Numbered from the stretch's first letter, positions 1 to 6,038 are shown. The stretch is 6,668 nt of DNA from an uncultured Austwickia sp. (GCA_934678955.1 CAKUSI010000208.1:1-6668); one strand, 5' to 3'. A program made the numbers and translations. The notes: a model not told the origin generated them from the sequence alone.

Positions 1-1088
1 GTCATGATCCGGGTCGCGTGCTCCTGCACCGTGTGCCGCGTCCACGCCGAACTGCCTGCGGCGCACCGATCCAGCGCACGGCTTGCAACGGTCTGCACGG
101 AGAGGTCGTCCAGCGATGCCGGCGCGCGGCGCACGGGCCGGCGCAACGTCTCCGGGGCGTAGCCGGCCTCTCGCAACTCTGTCGCCCACGCCTGTTCTTC
201 GCTGAGCGTGGTGGGCTTCTTCGCGGGCCGCTCATACGCCCACGCTTTCGCCGCGAGCCGGGCCGAGACGACCGGCCCCACAGTCTCGCCCGGATGCGCC
301 GCCACCCACTCCGCCTCGAAGCGTTCCAAGTGCTTGCGCACCTGCTCGCCGCGCTTGCTCATCACACCGTTGAACCGCTCGAGCTCGACCACCTCGCCCG
401 ATACCGGATCAAGGGTCAAACCGTGCCGATCCAGCACCTCCGCAAGTTCAGGATGTGCGGCGATCACGGCGGTACCGAGCGCGCGGATCACGCCCTGCTG
501 CCGGAACAACGCCGCCGTGTCCAGCGCGCGCCACTTTCCGGCCGCCCATACGCGGGTGCCGATCTGAAAGTGGATATGCCGGTGCGGATCACCCGCCCGG
601 CTGGTGCGCTGCGACACCGCCACGGTCTGCAACTGCTGGACGGGCACCACCTCCTGCTGGCCGCGCGGCCCGACACGGGTCACGGAGTGCTCGGCGAGCC
701 ACGCCTGAATCTCCGCCACCGCATCCTGCTGCGCCCGGTCGAGAACATCGGAGACCTCCGGGTGGAGCGCTGCCGCAATCGAGAGCGACTTCGGGGCATT
801 CACCACCATCTCCGCGAACCGCGGCGACCCCTGTTTCCCGACACCCGGTAGACGGGGCGTGCCCATCGACTCGCCCGTGACCGGGTTCACCCAATCCACC
901 CACGCCGCATACGCCTCCGGGTCAAGCCCGAGCACAGCGGTCACGTTCCCGGCGCTATCGAGGGCGGTGAACGCCGCCACAGCCGCATCCGCGCCGAGGT
1001 AATAGTCATCGGCACGGGAACGATCGGCCTCGACATAACGGCGCGCATCGGCTCCGGTTCCCCGGAACAGGATCACGCCGCCATGCAT
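1..1088 (-). CDS. MobF-family (TrwC/TraI-like) conjugative relaxase, N-terminal part, runs off left edge
   Basis: The minus-strand frame is open from an ATG at 1088 to base 1 with no stop, giving 362 codons of the N-terminal relaxase domain. This family nicks plasmid or ICE DNA at oriT and pilots the strand through a type IV secretion channel; a helicase domain normally follows and would lie beyond the window. The protein starts MHGGVILFRGTGADARRY. Candidate catalytic tyrosines are Y18, Y29 and Y30 (in DDYYL). The signature VVNAPKSLSIAAALHPE lies at about residues 95-111, and the TSRAGDPHRHIHF metal-binding motif at 162-174. H171 and H173 match the last two ligands of the TraI triad. The first ligand position (two residues before TSR) is Q160, not His. 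An in-frame TAG lies eight codons upstream. AGGTGG at 1097-1102, 8 nt before the ATG, favours this start over GTG at 1100 or 1097. The family call rests on remembered motifs, not a search. Confidence 0.88.
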   Translation of the reverse strand, partial: MHGGVILFRGTGADARRYVEADRSRADDYYLGADAAVAAFTALDSAGNVTAVLGLDPEAYAAWVDWVNPVTGESMGTPRLPGVGKQGSPRFAEMVVNAPKSLSIAAALHPEVSDVLDRAQQDAVAEIQAWLAEHSVTRVGPRGQQEVVPVQQLQTVAVSQRTSRAGDPHRHIHFQIGTRVWAAGKWRALDTAALFRQQGVIRALGTAVIAAHPELAEVLDRHGLTLDPVSGEVVELERFNGVMSKRGEQVRKHLERFEAEWVAAHPGETVGPVVSARLAAKAWAYERPAKKPTTLSEEQAWATELREAGYAPETLRRPVRRAPASLDDLSVQTVASRALDRCAAGSSAWTRHTVQEHATRIM

Positions 1089-1105
1089 GAGGATCACCAC
1101 CTGAT

Positions 1106-1122
1106 GTTTCTATTACAGAAAC
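1106..1122. repeat. Inverted repeat GTTTCT-N5-AGAAAC before the relaxase start
   Basis: Perfect 6-bp arms at 1106-1111 and 1117-1122 flank a 5-base spacer. The repeat ends 3 nt upstream of the relaxase ribosome binding site (AGGTGG, 1097-1102), so in the transcript it would form a small hairpin in the leader. It may be part of an oriT, a repressor site or a translational control element. Nothing in the sequence separates these options. Confidence 0.5.
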
Positions 1123-1123
1123 T

Positions 1124-1142
1124 AATGTACCTACCACGGTAG
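1124..1142 (-). promoter_or_regulatory. Candidate promoter and operator of the relaxase gene
   Basis: A TACATT hexamer (minus strand, 1129 down to 1124) fits an actinobacterial -10 of TAnnnT form. Directly upstream, where a repressor would overlap the -35/-10 spacer, sits the inverted repeat CTACC-AC-GGTAG at 1131-1142. A convincing -35 was not found (TGAACG at 1152-1147 is weak). Bases 1101-1160 are 38% GC by direct count, well below the neighbouring genes. Autoregulated relaxase promoters close to oriT are common in conjugative elements, so the site could equally belong to an oriT. The assignment is inference. Confidence 0.35.
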
Positions 1143-1242
1143 CATACGTTCATTCAGAAGAATAGAGGGTTGGGACGGAGGGCAGAGACCTCTCATCTGT
1201 ATGGAGCACCGCGCTTCAGGGGGTGGATGGTCGGCGCGTTGG

Positions 1243-1914
1243 TTAGAGGCGTGTTGCGCGAAGCAGTGCGTTGATCGCCATGTCGGAGCCTCTGGTCTGC
1301 ACCTCGGGGAGTTCCGTGATCGAGGCTCCACCGATGATGCAGGCCTTCCAGTCGGCGGTAGTGGCCGTGACTTCCGCATCTGCCGGGCCCGGCGCAGGCG
1401 ACTTCTCGATGGCGGTTCCTTCACGCGTCACGCGGGCAGTGTAGGAGTCGGGTTCCGTCTCTGCCAGACGGGAATCGATGAGGTGCAGGTTGACATGCAC
1501 TGGCGCTGGCAGGTCGGCGTTTCCGCGAGCATGGGCGCGCATCGCGAGAACGAGGGTATCGGGGCTCATATCGGCGCCCCAGGGAAGCATGGGCGACTCT
1601 ACTGCCCACACCGAAAGCGCTGCATTGACCGCTTCCAGCCGTGCGCCCCAGGGGGTGAGTTCGTAGACGTCGACTCGGGCCGGGGCGGGTAGTGTTCGGC
1701 GCATTACGATTCCCCGGGATTCGAGGTCTTGGAGGCGGCGGGATAGCGTAGCGGGGCCGATCCCGACAATATCTCGCTGCAGGTCGGCGAACCGTTTGGG
1801 GCCGAGCAGGAGTTCGCGCACCACGATCAGTGCCCACCTCTCGCCGATGAGGTCGAGCGCGTGGGCTGCGGCACACCCGTCATTGTAGGAGCTATAGGAG
1901 CGGCGCACGCTCAT
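1243..1914 (-). CDS. HxlR-family winged-helix regulator with C-terminal SCP2-like domain
   Basis: A 223-residue DNA-binding regulator. Residues 1-100 form the HxlR helix-turn-helix: RRSYSSYNDGC, then ALDLIGERWALIVVRELLLGP with KRFADLQ, then the recognition-helix region TLSRRLQDLESRGIV, then the wing ending VYELTPWG. The remaining ~110 residues resemble the SCP2 sterol-carrier-like domain found in long actinobacterial HxlR proteins. Cys14 lies just before the ALD-IG-RW helix, where redox-sensing YodB-type members carry their reactive cysteine; one other Cys lies in the C-terminal domain. The start is ATG 1914, because GGAG sits 8 nt upstream at 1923-1926 and family members begin close to this RRSY motif. 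The in-frame ATG at 1947 would add 11 residues, but its AGGTGA abuts the codon. The gene diverges from the 2042-2975 pair, and the 127-bp spacer holds a candidate operator, so it probably controls that pair and itself. The ligand is unknown. Confidence 0.9.
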   Translation of the reverse strand: MSVRRSYSSYNDGCAAAHALDLIGERWALIVVRELLLGPKRFADLQRDIVGIGPATLSRRLQDLESRGIVMRRTLPAPARVDVYELTPWGARLEAVNAALSVWAVESPMLPWGADMSPDTLVLAMRAHARGNADLPAPVHVNLHLIDSRLAETEPDSYTARVTREGTAIEKSPAPGPADAEVTATTADWKACIIGGASITELPEVQTRGSDMAINALLRATRL

Positions 1915-1978
1915 GACTTCATCTCCGTCCGTCTTCAGTATCGACATTCACCTAAGGCTTCTTATAACATAGCTCACA

Positions 1979-1993
1979 CTACTATTTTGGTAG
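1979..1993. promoter_or_regulatory. Candidate HxlR operator in the divergent spacer
   Basis: The 15-bp element CTACTATTTTGGTAG contains the 13-bp imperfect dyad TAC-N7-GTA (1980-1992). It resembles the Bacillus subtilis YodB operator as recalled (TACTATTTGTAAGTA). It lies between the minus-strand HxlR gene and the plus-strand DUF1905 gene. Its left half, TACTAT (1980-1985), could be the -10 of the plus-strand promoter. On the minus strand, TATGTT or TTATAA at about 1962-1971 could be the -10 of the regulator. One bound dimer could then silence both directions. The dyad is seen; the binding is inferred. Confidence 0.45.
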
Positions 1994-2041
1994 CCGATGA
2001 TGGGATACCGTCGCAAGTGTCACAGGCAGGAGTGAGTACCA

Positions 2042-2329
2042 ATGGTCGAACCGATTCCACTTGATCACACGTTCACCGCACCGATTGGTGTCGAGGTGAA
2101 GGGCGAAACTTGGTCATGCGTCGAGATGCCCGGCTCGGCCGAGTGCTTCGGTACGAAACGTGCCGTTCGCGTCGATGCGGCTGTCGATGACCTCCCGCTC
2201 GAGAACGTCGGGCTGATGGTGACCGGTCGAGGCGGACACATGCTCTCCATCAGTGCCAAGCTCCGCAAGCAGCTCGGCAAAGAGATCGGCGATACCGTGT
2301 CTGTCCATCTGAGGCGTCGATTGAGCTAG
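2042..2329 (+). CDS. DUF1905-family small protein
   Basis: A 95-residue protein with the layout of DUF1905 (PF08922): an N-terminal FTAPI strand, a W-x-x-V-E-MP segment at about 24-30, a central basic-hydrophobic strand pair, and a C-terminal GGHMLSISAKLRKQLG-EIGDTVSVHL block at about residues 64-89. That block matches the family's G-Y-L-PV-K-A-VR-LG--GD-V-V-L ending. DUF1905 is a small beta-barrel-like domain with no settled biochemical function. The start is ATG 2042, with AGGAG at 2028-2032 spaced 9 nt away. It has two cysteines (C26, C35), no signal peptide and no membrane segment. The next gene begins 10 bp after the stop, so the two are probably co-transcribed and under the divergent HxlR regulator. 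The family call is by motif memory. Confidence 0.82.
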   Translation: MVEPIPLDHTFTAPIGVEVKGETWSCVEMPGSAECFGTKRAVRVDAAVDDLPLENVGLMVTGRGGHMLSISAKLRKQLGKEIGDTVSVHLRRRLS

Positions 2330-2339
2330 GGGTGGGATC

Positions 2340-2975
2340 ATGACGCTTTCCGCATCCGACTATTGGGATCTGATCCACGCAGAGCGCGCGCGGATCGTGA
2401 GTATGCTGGACGGTTTGGACATACAGCAATGGCGTTCCAGATCGCTCTGCACCGAGTGGACGGTGGAGCACGTCACCGCGCATCTCACCGCGGCCGCGAA
2501 TACCGGCACCTGGGCATGGCTGCGTAGCATCACGCTCGCGGGTTTCAATGCGGAGAAGCACAATGCCCGACGGTTGGCCCAGCACCTTGGCAGCACTCCC
2601 CAGGAGACCGGTGAGACGTTCCGCGACTCGGTGATGCTCACCATCGCGCCGACGAAAGACTACGCGGCGTGGCTCGGAGAAGTGATCGTCCACGGCCAGG
2701 ACATCGCCCGACCGCTCGGCACCGAGCTCACTCCCGACCCGGATGCCGTTCGCGAGGTCGCAGCCTTCTTCGCGGCCAAGGACTTCGCCGTCAACAGTCG
2801 CAAGACGATCAACGGTCTGACATTGGAAGCCACCGACACTGCTTTCACGACAGGGAGCGGGCCGTTGGTGCGCGGCCCCATCCTGAGCCTGGTCATGGCG
2901 ATGGCGGGGCGCGGTGATGCCTGCGCAGAACTCGACGGCGACGGAGTCGCCGAACTCTGCCGCAGGATCGATTGA
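2340..2975 (+). CDS. Maleylpyruvate isomerase-family, mycothiol-dependent DinB-like protein
   Basis: A 211-residue cytoplasmic protein of the actinobacterial MDMPI/DinB-like superfamily (TIGR03083 type). These are four-helix-bundle metalloproteins, several of which use mycothiol as thiol cofactor. Residues 1-45 carry the usual opening (YWDLIHAERARIVSMLDGL, then C-TEW-TVEHV). H48 in HVTAHL and the pair E114/H118 in GEVIVHGQDIARPLG reproduce the His...Glu-x3-His metal site of Corynebacterium maleylpyruvate isomerase (H52, E144, H148, from memory). The C-terminal ~60 residues include a GPLVRGPILSLVMAMAGR segment typical of the family. The start is ATG 2340, with AGGGG at 2328-2332. It is the second gene of a pair with the DUF1905 gene. 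The substrate cannot be read from sequence; maleylpyruvate itself is unlikely because no gentisate-pathway genes are in view. Confidence 0.85.
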   Translation: MTLSASDYWDLIHAERARIVSMLDGLDIQQWRSRSLCTEWTVEHVTAHLTAAANTGTWAWLRSITLAGFNAEKHNARRLAQHLGSTPQETGETFRDSVMLTIAPTKDYAAWLGEVIVHGQDIARPLGTELTPDPDAVREVAAFFAAKDFAVNSRKTINGLTLEATDTAFTTGSGPLVRGPILSLVMAMAGRGDACAELDGDGVAELCRRID

Positions 2976-2987
2976 GCCAAGAGAGTA

Positions 2988-3022
2988 GTGTGACGGCGTC
3001 CGAAGGTCGCGTCGTCTCACAC
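2988..3022. terminator. Candidate bidirectional terminator between convergent genes
   Basis: GTGTGA (2988-2993) pairs with TCACAC (3017-3022). Inside, CGGCG (2994-2998) pairs with CGTCG (3010-3014) with one G-T wobble and a 2-nt bulge, leaving an 11-nt loop. The stem sits in the 81-bp gap between the stop of the MDMPI-like gene and the stop of the transporter gene, so one structure could serve both. There is no T-run on either side, which lowers confidence in intrinsic termination. Confidence 0.45.
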
Positions 3023-3056
3023 GGTGCAGTGGTGCCGTCGCGGCTTGACGTTCGAC

Positions 3057-5075
3057 TTAATCGTTCGCCCGCGGCTTCTCCTTCCGTCGGTGCTCGCCGA
3101 CGGTCTGTGAGGCTTCGCCCGAGGCGGCGCGCTCGGGCAGGTTCTCGCCGCGCGGCTGGATGCGGCCGGGGTCGAGGGTGCGCTGCACGTCTTCGGCGGT
3201 GACGGTCTCGATCGGCCCGGTGGTCGCGTCGACGTACCAATCGGTGAGGGCGGGATCGGTGCTGTCGAACCCGGCGCCGGCGCCCTCGTCCGCGGGCACC
3301 TCGCTGGCGCCGAACACAAAGTCGTCGCCGTACTCGTCGATCCCTCGGCGCACGCCCTGCGCGATCGCGGCGCGGGCGTATTTGCGGCGGATGATGTAGG
3401 GGTCGGTGCGGAGGTCTTTCGCCCAGGAGTACATGACGCCGATCACGATGAACGCGAACGGCAGTGCGGAGACGACCATGAGCGACTGCAGGCCCGACAG
3501 CGCGGTCTTGCCTCCGGCGAGCAGCAGTGCGACCGCGATGAGCCCGAGCAGCAGCCCCCACAGGATCGTCACCCACTTCGACGGCTCTGGGCGTCCGCCT
3601 TGCGACATGGACGCCATCACGATCGACGCGGAGTCGGCCGCGGTGACGAAGAAGATCACGACGGCGACCATCGCGACGATCGAGGTGATCAGGCCGAGCG
3701 GGAGGCGCTGCAGCATCTGGAACAGCACTTCCTCGCTCGTGCCGCCCGCCTGCAGGTCTTCGCCGCGCATGGTCATCCAGATCGCGGTGCTGCCGTAGAC
3801 GGCGAACCAGGCGATCACGATCGCCGACGGGACGAGCACGACGGTGGTGACAAACTCCCTGAGGGTGCGCCCGCGCGAGATCTTTGCGATGAACATACCC
3901 ACGAACGGGGTCCAGGAGACCCACCACGCCCAGTAGTAGGTGGTCCAGGAGCCGAGGAACGCGACCGCGTCATCGCCGTCGTTCGCATTCAGGGTGAGCA
4001 TCGCGCCGAGCTGCTGCACGAACTCCACCACCGAGGTCGGCAGGAAGTTCAGGATGAAGACCGTGGGCCCGGCGATGAGCACGAACAGGCCGAGAAGACC
4101 GGTGAGGATCATGTTCGTATTCGACAGCAGTCGGATCCCGCGCTTCACCCCCGACACCGCGGAAGCGATGAAGAGCGCGGTGAGCACCGAGATGGAACCG
4201 ATGAGAAACAGGTTCCCGGTGACGCCGAGCCCGCTGACGAGGATGAAACCGCTCTGGATCTGCAGCGCGCCGATGCCGAGCGACACCGCCGTGCCGAAGA
4301 GCGTCACGATGATCGCGAAGAAGTCGATGAAGCGGCCCAGCACTCGGTGGGAGGAGCCGGGGAACACCGGCTCGAAGAGCGCGGAGATGAGCGGAGCCCG
4401 CCCGCGGCGGTAGGCGCTGTAGGCGATCGCACCGCCGACGAGCGCGTAGAACGCCCAGGCGATCGGCCCCCAGTGCAGGATCGTCTGCGCCATCGCAGGC
4501 AGGATCGCCTCGGTGGTGCCGCCCTCAACGCTCTGACTCGGCGCCGGCGTCTGGAAGTAGGTGAGCGGCTCGAGCGGGCCGTAGAAGAGCAGGCCGATGC
4601 CGAGGCCGGCGGCGAACAGCATCGAGATCCAGGAACCGGTCGAGAACTCCGGCTTCTCGTCGTCGGCGCCGAGCCGGATGCCGCCGGTGCGGCCGTAGCC
4701 CATGGCGAGCATGAAGATCGCGATCCCGATCGCGAGCGCCCCGAACAGCCACCCGAAGTTCGTCGTCACCCAGCCGAGCGACACCGAGCCCGCTTCGGCG
4801 AGACTGTCGGGCGCGATGAACGCCCACGCGATCACCCCGACGGTCACCGCGACGGCGCCGGCGAGCACGACCCGGTTCGTCGGAAACGTCACTCCGGTCT
4901 GCTCGACGCCGATGCCGGGGATGAGCCCCGGATGCGGGGTGACGGGCGCCTCTGCGGCGAGCTTGATCGCCCGCTTCAATCGGCTCTCTGCCGCCACTGC
5001 ATCACCCTTCGCGGAGGACGATCGCTGAGTCGAATCAGCAGGGTTCGGAGCATTGGGAAGGCGTTCGTTCGGCAT
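3057..5075 (-). CDS. BCCT-family (BetP-like) betaine/compatible-solute transporter
   Basis: A 672-residue secondary transporter of the betaine-choline-carnitine family, expected to import glycine betaine or a related solute with Na+ for osmoprotection. Residues ~1-67 are hydrophilic; about twelve membrane helices follow to ~residue 552, then a ~118-residue charged tail. Diagnostic motifs are AAGLGIGLLFYG (~155-166), LHWG with WAFY (W202, W207, Y210), and the BCCT signature GSWTTYYWAWWVSW followed by TPFVGMFIA (~375-397). W384, W385 and W388 match the BetP substrate-box tryptophans. FFVTAADSAS (~475-484) keeps the sodium-site Thr (T478) but has Ala where BetP has S468. The start is uncertain. 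ATG 5075 has AGGG 8 nt upstream and is preferred; in-frame GTG 5147 would give 696 residues. The gene converges on the MDMPI-like gene. BetP relatives are osmo-regulated through their termini; such control here is inference. Confidence 0.92.
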   Translation of the reverse strand: MPNERLPNAPNPADSTQRSSSAKGDAVAAESRLKRAIKLAAEAPVTPHPGLIPGIGVEQTGVTFPTNRVVLAGAVAVTVGVIAWAFIAPDSLAEAGSVSLGWVTTNFGWLFGALAIGIAIFMLAMGYGRTGGIRLGADDEKPEFSTGSWISMLFAAGLGIGLLFYGPLEPLTYFQTPAPSQSVEGGTTEAILPAMAQTILHWGPIAWAFYALVGGAIAYSAYRRGRAPLISALFEPVFPGSSHRVLGRFIDFFAIIVTLFGTAVSLGIGALQIQSGFILVSGLGVTGNLFLIGSISVLTALFIASAVSGVKRGIRLLSNTNMILTGLLGLFVLIAGPTVFILNFLPTSVVEFVQQLGAMLTLNANDGDDAVAFLGSWTTYYWAWWVSWTPFVGMFIAKISRGRTLREFVTTVVLVPSAIVIAWFAVYGSTAIWMTMRGEDLQAGGTSEEVLFQMLQRLPLGLITSIVAMVAVVIFFVTAADSASIVMASMSQGGRPEPSKWVTILWGLLLGLIAVALLLAGGKTALSGLQSLMVVSALPFAFIVIGVMYSWAKDLRTDPYIIRRKYARAAIAQGVRRGIDEYGDDFVFGASEVPADEGAGAGFDSTDPALTDWYVDATTGPIETVTAEDVQRTLDPGRIQPRGENLPERAASGEASQTVGEHRRKEKPRAND

Positions 5076-5181
5076 GGGGGATTCCCTATTCCGAGGGCCG
5101 GGCAGCCGCTCTTGTGGAGTGGACAAAACCCTTTCCACGTTAGTCACACTCGATCCCGAAGCGCCGAGCCGAAGGCCCCAG

Positions 5182-5217
5182 GTTCAGCCAGCCAACGACC
5201 TCGAACGCTAGCTGAAC
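5182..5217 (-). terminator. Stem-loop between the cap-like gene and the transporter gene
   Basis: On the minus-strand transcript GTTCAGCTAGC (5217 down to 5207) pairs with GCTGGCTGAAC (5192 down to 5182) in an 11-bp stem with one G-U pair and a 14-nt loop. It begins about 65 nt after the stop of the cap-like gene and ends more than 100 nt before ATG 5075. No T-run follows, so it may be a weak terminator or a structured leader of the transporter mRNA. The G-U pair exists only in the minus-strand transcript (C-A mismatch on the plus strand), which favours a minus-strand role. The rest of the 5148-5282 spacer shows no convincing promoter. Confidence 0.4.
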
Positions 5218-5282
5218 AGGGAAAAGAGTCGTTACCAAGATGTGATGATCAGGGGTGCCTGGAACGCGACTGCATGGCCGGA

Positions 5283-5942
5283 TCAGGTGAGGGATTGCTG
5301 GAGTGCTGCCGCGTTCAGCTGCACGGTGGCCAGCAGCACGGGGTCGTCCTGCCCGGGCCAGGTGCCGACGAGGATGCCCGCGCGTTCGGGCGCGGCGGCG
5401 TCGAGGCTGGGGCGGCGGACGACCTCGATGATGCCGATGCCGGTTTCGACGCGGCTGGTGACCCCGGTGACTCGGCCATGGTCTGCGTAGGTGTCGACGC
5501 TGTCGAGATCGATGCCGGAGCCGCGAGCGCGGGTGTCGTTCTCGAGCATGGTGATCTCTTCGCCGGAGTCGAGCAGGCGAGTCGCTTCCCCGCGTCCGAA
5601 GAGGATGGTTTCGACGAGGGCGCGGATGTAGGTCGGATCGAGCGCGGCGTCAGAGACCCAGCGCTCGCCGAGGACACCGTGCTGCAGTGTGCCGATGAGG
5701 GTCTCCGGCGCCCCTGGGGGTGGCGTGCCGCGGTAAGTGAGCGGTATCTGGTAGACGGTGTCGTCGCCTGCGGTCACGAGGATCGTCTCGATGCCGACCT
5801 CCCCATCTGGGTCATCGAAGCGAAACGCACCGACCTGCCGTAGTGCTGTGGCATCACCGTGGAACCACGGCTGGGTGGGGAGCCACGGGGCGAGCAGTTC
5901 CAGCTTGGTCGGGTGGAGCGTAGTCTGGTGCAGAAGCGCCAA
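5283..5942 (-). CDS. Maltokinase N-terminal cap-like domain protein, TTG start
   Basis: A 219-residue soluble protein resembling the N-terminal cap domain of mycobacterial-type maltokinases (Mak_N_cap, PF18085), here without the kinase domain. The opening MALLHQTTLHPTKLELLAPW, the RQVGAFRFDDPDGEVGIET block (~35-53), the VYQIPLTYRGTP block (~63-74) and the HGVLGERWVSDAALDP block (~88-103) are what I recall for this group. Free-standing copies occur widely in actinobacteria, often labelled glucan-branching or maltokinase cap-like; their role is unproven. The start is TTG at 5942: GAAAGG lies 9 nt upstream at 5952-5957, and the recalled relatives begin with the same MALLH residues. The ATG at 5960 is in another frame. 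The C-terminal ~90 residues hold a mixed beta pattern rich in Asp, Glu and Val. No trehalose or glycogen genes (treS, glgE, mak) are in view. Confidence 0.82.
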   Translation of the reverse strand: MALLHQTTLHPTKLELLAPWLPTQPWFHGDATALRQVGAFRFDDPDGEVGIETILVTAGDDTVYQIPLTYRGTPPPGAPETLIGTLQHGVLGERWVSDAALDPTYIRALVETILFGRGEATRLLDSGEEITMLENDTRARGSGIDLDSVDTYADHGRVTGVTSRVETGIGIIEVVRRPSLDAAAPERAGILVGTWPGQDDPVLLATVQLNAAALQQSLT

Positions 5943-5982
5943 GAAATCGGGCCTTTCTCATAGGAACAGTTGGGGAGCGGTG

Positions 5983-6038
5983 CTGGTCAAGAGACCGGAA
6001 AGGATCCGCGCGCGAAGACCGGCACGGCGGCCCCGGTC
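5983..6038. repeat. Short nested inverted repeats in the 5943-6066 spacer
   Basis: The 124-bp gap between two same-strand genes holds CTGGTC-AAGA-GACCGG (5983-5998, 6-bp stem with one G-T pair on the plus strand) and a second GACCGG at 6017-6022 pairing with CCGGTC at 6033-6038 across 10 nt. The two GACCGG copies can compete for the same partner. The distal stem could end the minus-strand transcript of the right-edge gene, whose stop is at 6067, but no T-run follows. No clear promoter for the cap-like gene was found; TTGACC at 5990-5985 is a possible -35 with no well-spaced -10. Confidence 0.3.

Noticed and set aside
18..851. 277-codon plus-strand open frame
   Set aside because: It lies antisense to the relaxase, whose motifs are clear. 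The plus-strand translation is Arg/Leu/His-rich with no recognisable motif.
1184..1193. AGAG-AC-CTCT as a terminator for the HxlR gene
   Set aside because: The loop would be only two bases and the stem four, with no T-run after it.
1201..1692. 163-codon plus-strand frame opposite the HxlR gene
   Set aside because: It is an antisense shadow; the HxlR motifs on the other strand account for this region.
2250..3020. 256-codon minus-strand frame opposite the MDMPI-like gene
   Set aside because: It is antisense to a gene with intact family motifs and a good ribosome binding site, and has no domain of its own.
2893..3927. 344-codon minus-strand open frame overlapping the transporter in another frame
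   Set aside because: It is extremely Arg-rich and is an out-of-frame shadow of the transporter on the same strand. It also runs into the 3' end of the convergent gene.
5248..5260. CAGG-GGTG-CCTG as a terminator for the cap-like gene
   Set aside because: The stem is only four base pairs and does not extend. The 5182-5217 stem is much stronger.
5148..5282. Possible tRNA remnant or attachment site (a GGTTCAGCC T-arm-like string)
   Set aside because: No cloverleaf can be folded around it. The bases are explained by the 5182-5217 inverted repeat.
3600..5843. 747-codon plus-strand open frame opposite the transporter and the cap-like gene
   Set aside because: Its translation is dominated by Arg, Asp, Glu, Gly and His in low-complexity runs, typical of the antisense of a GC-rich gene. 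It crosses two well-supported minus-strand genes and shows no domain.
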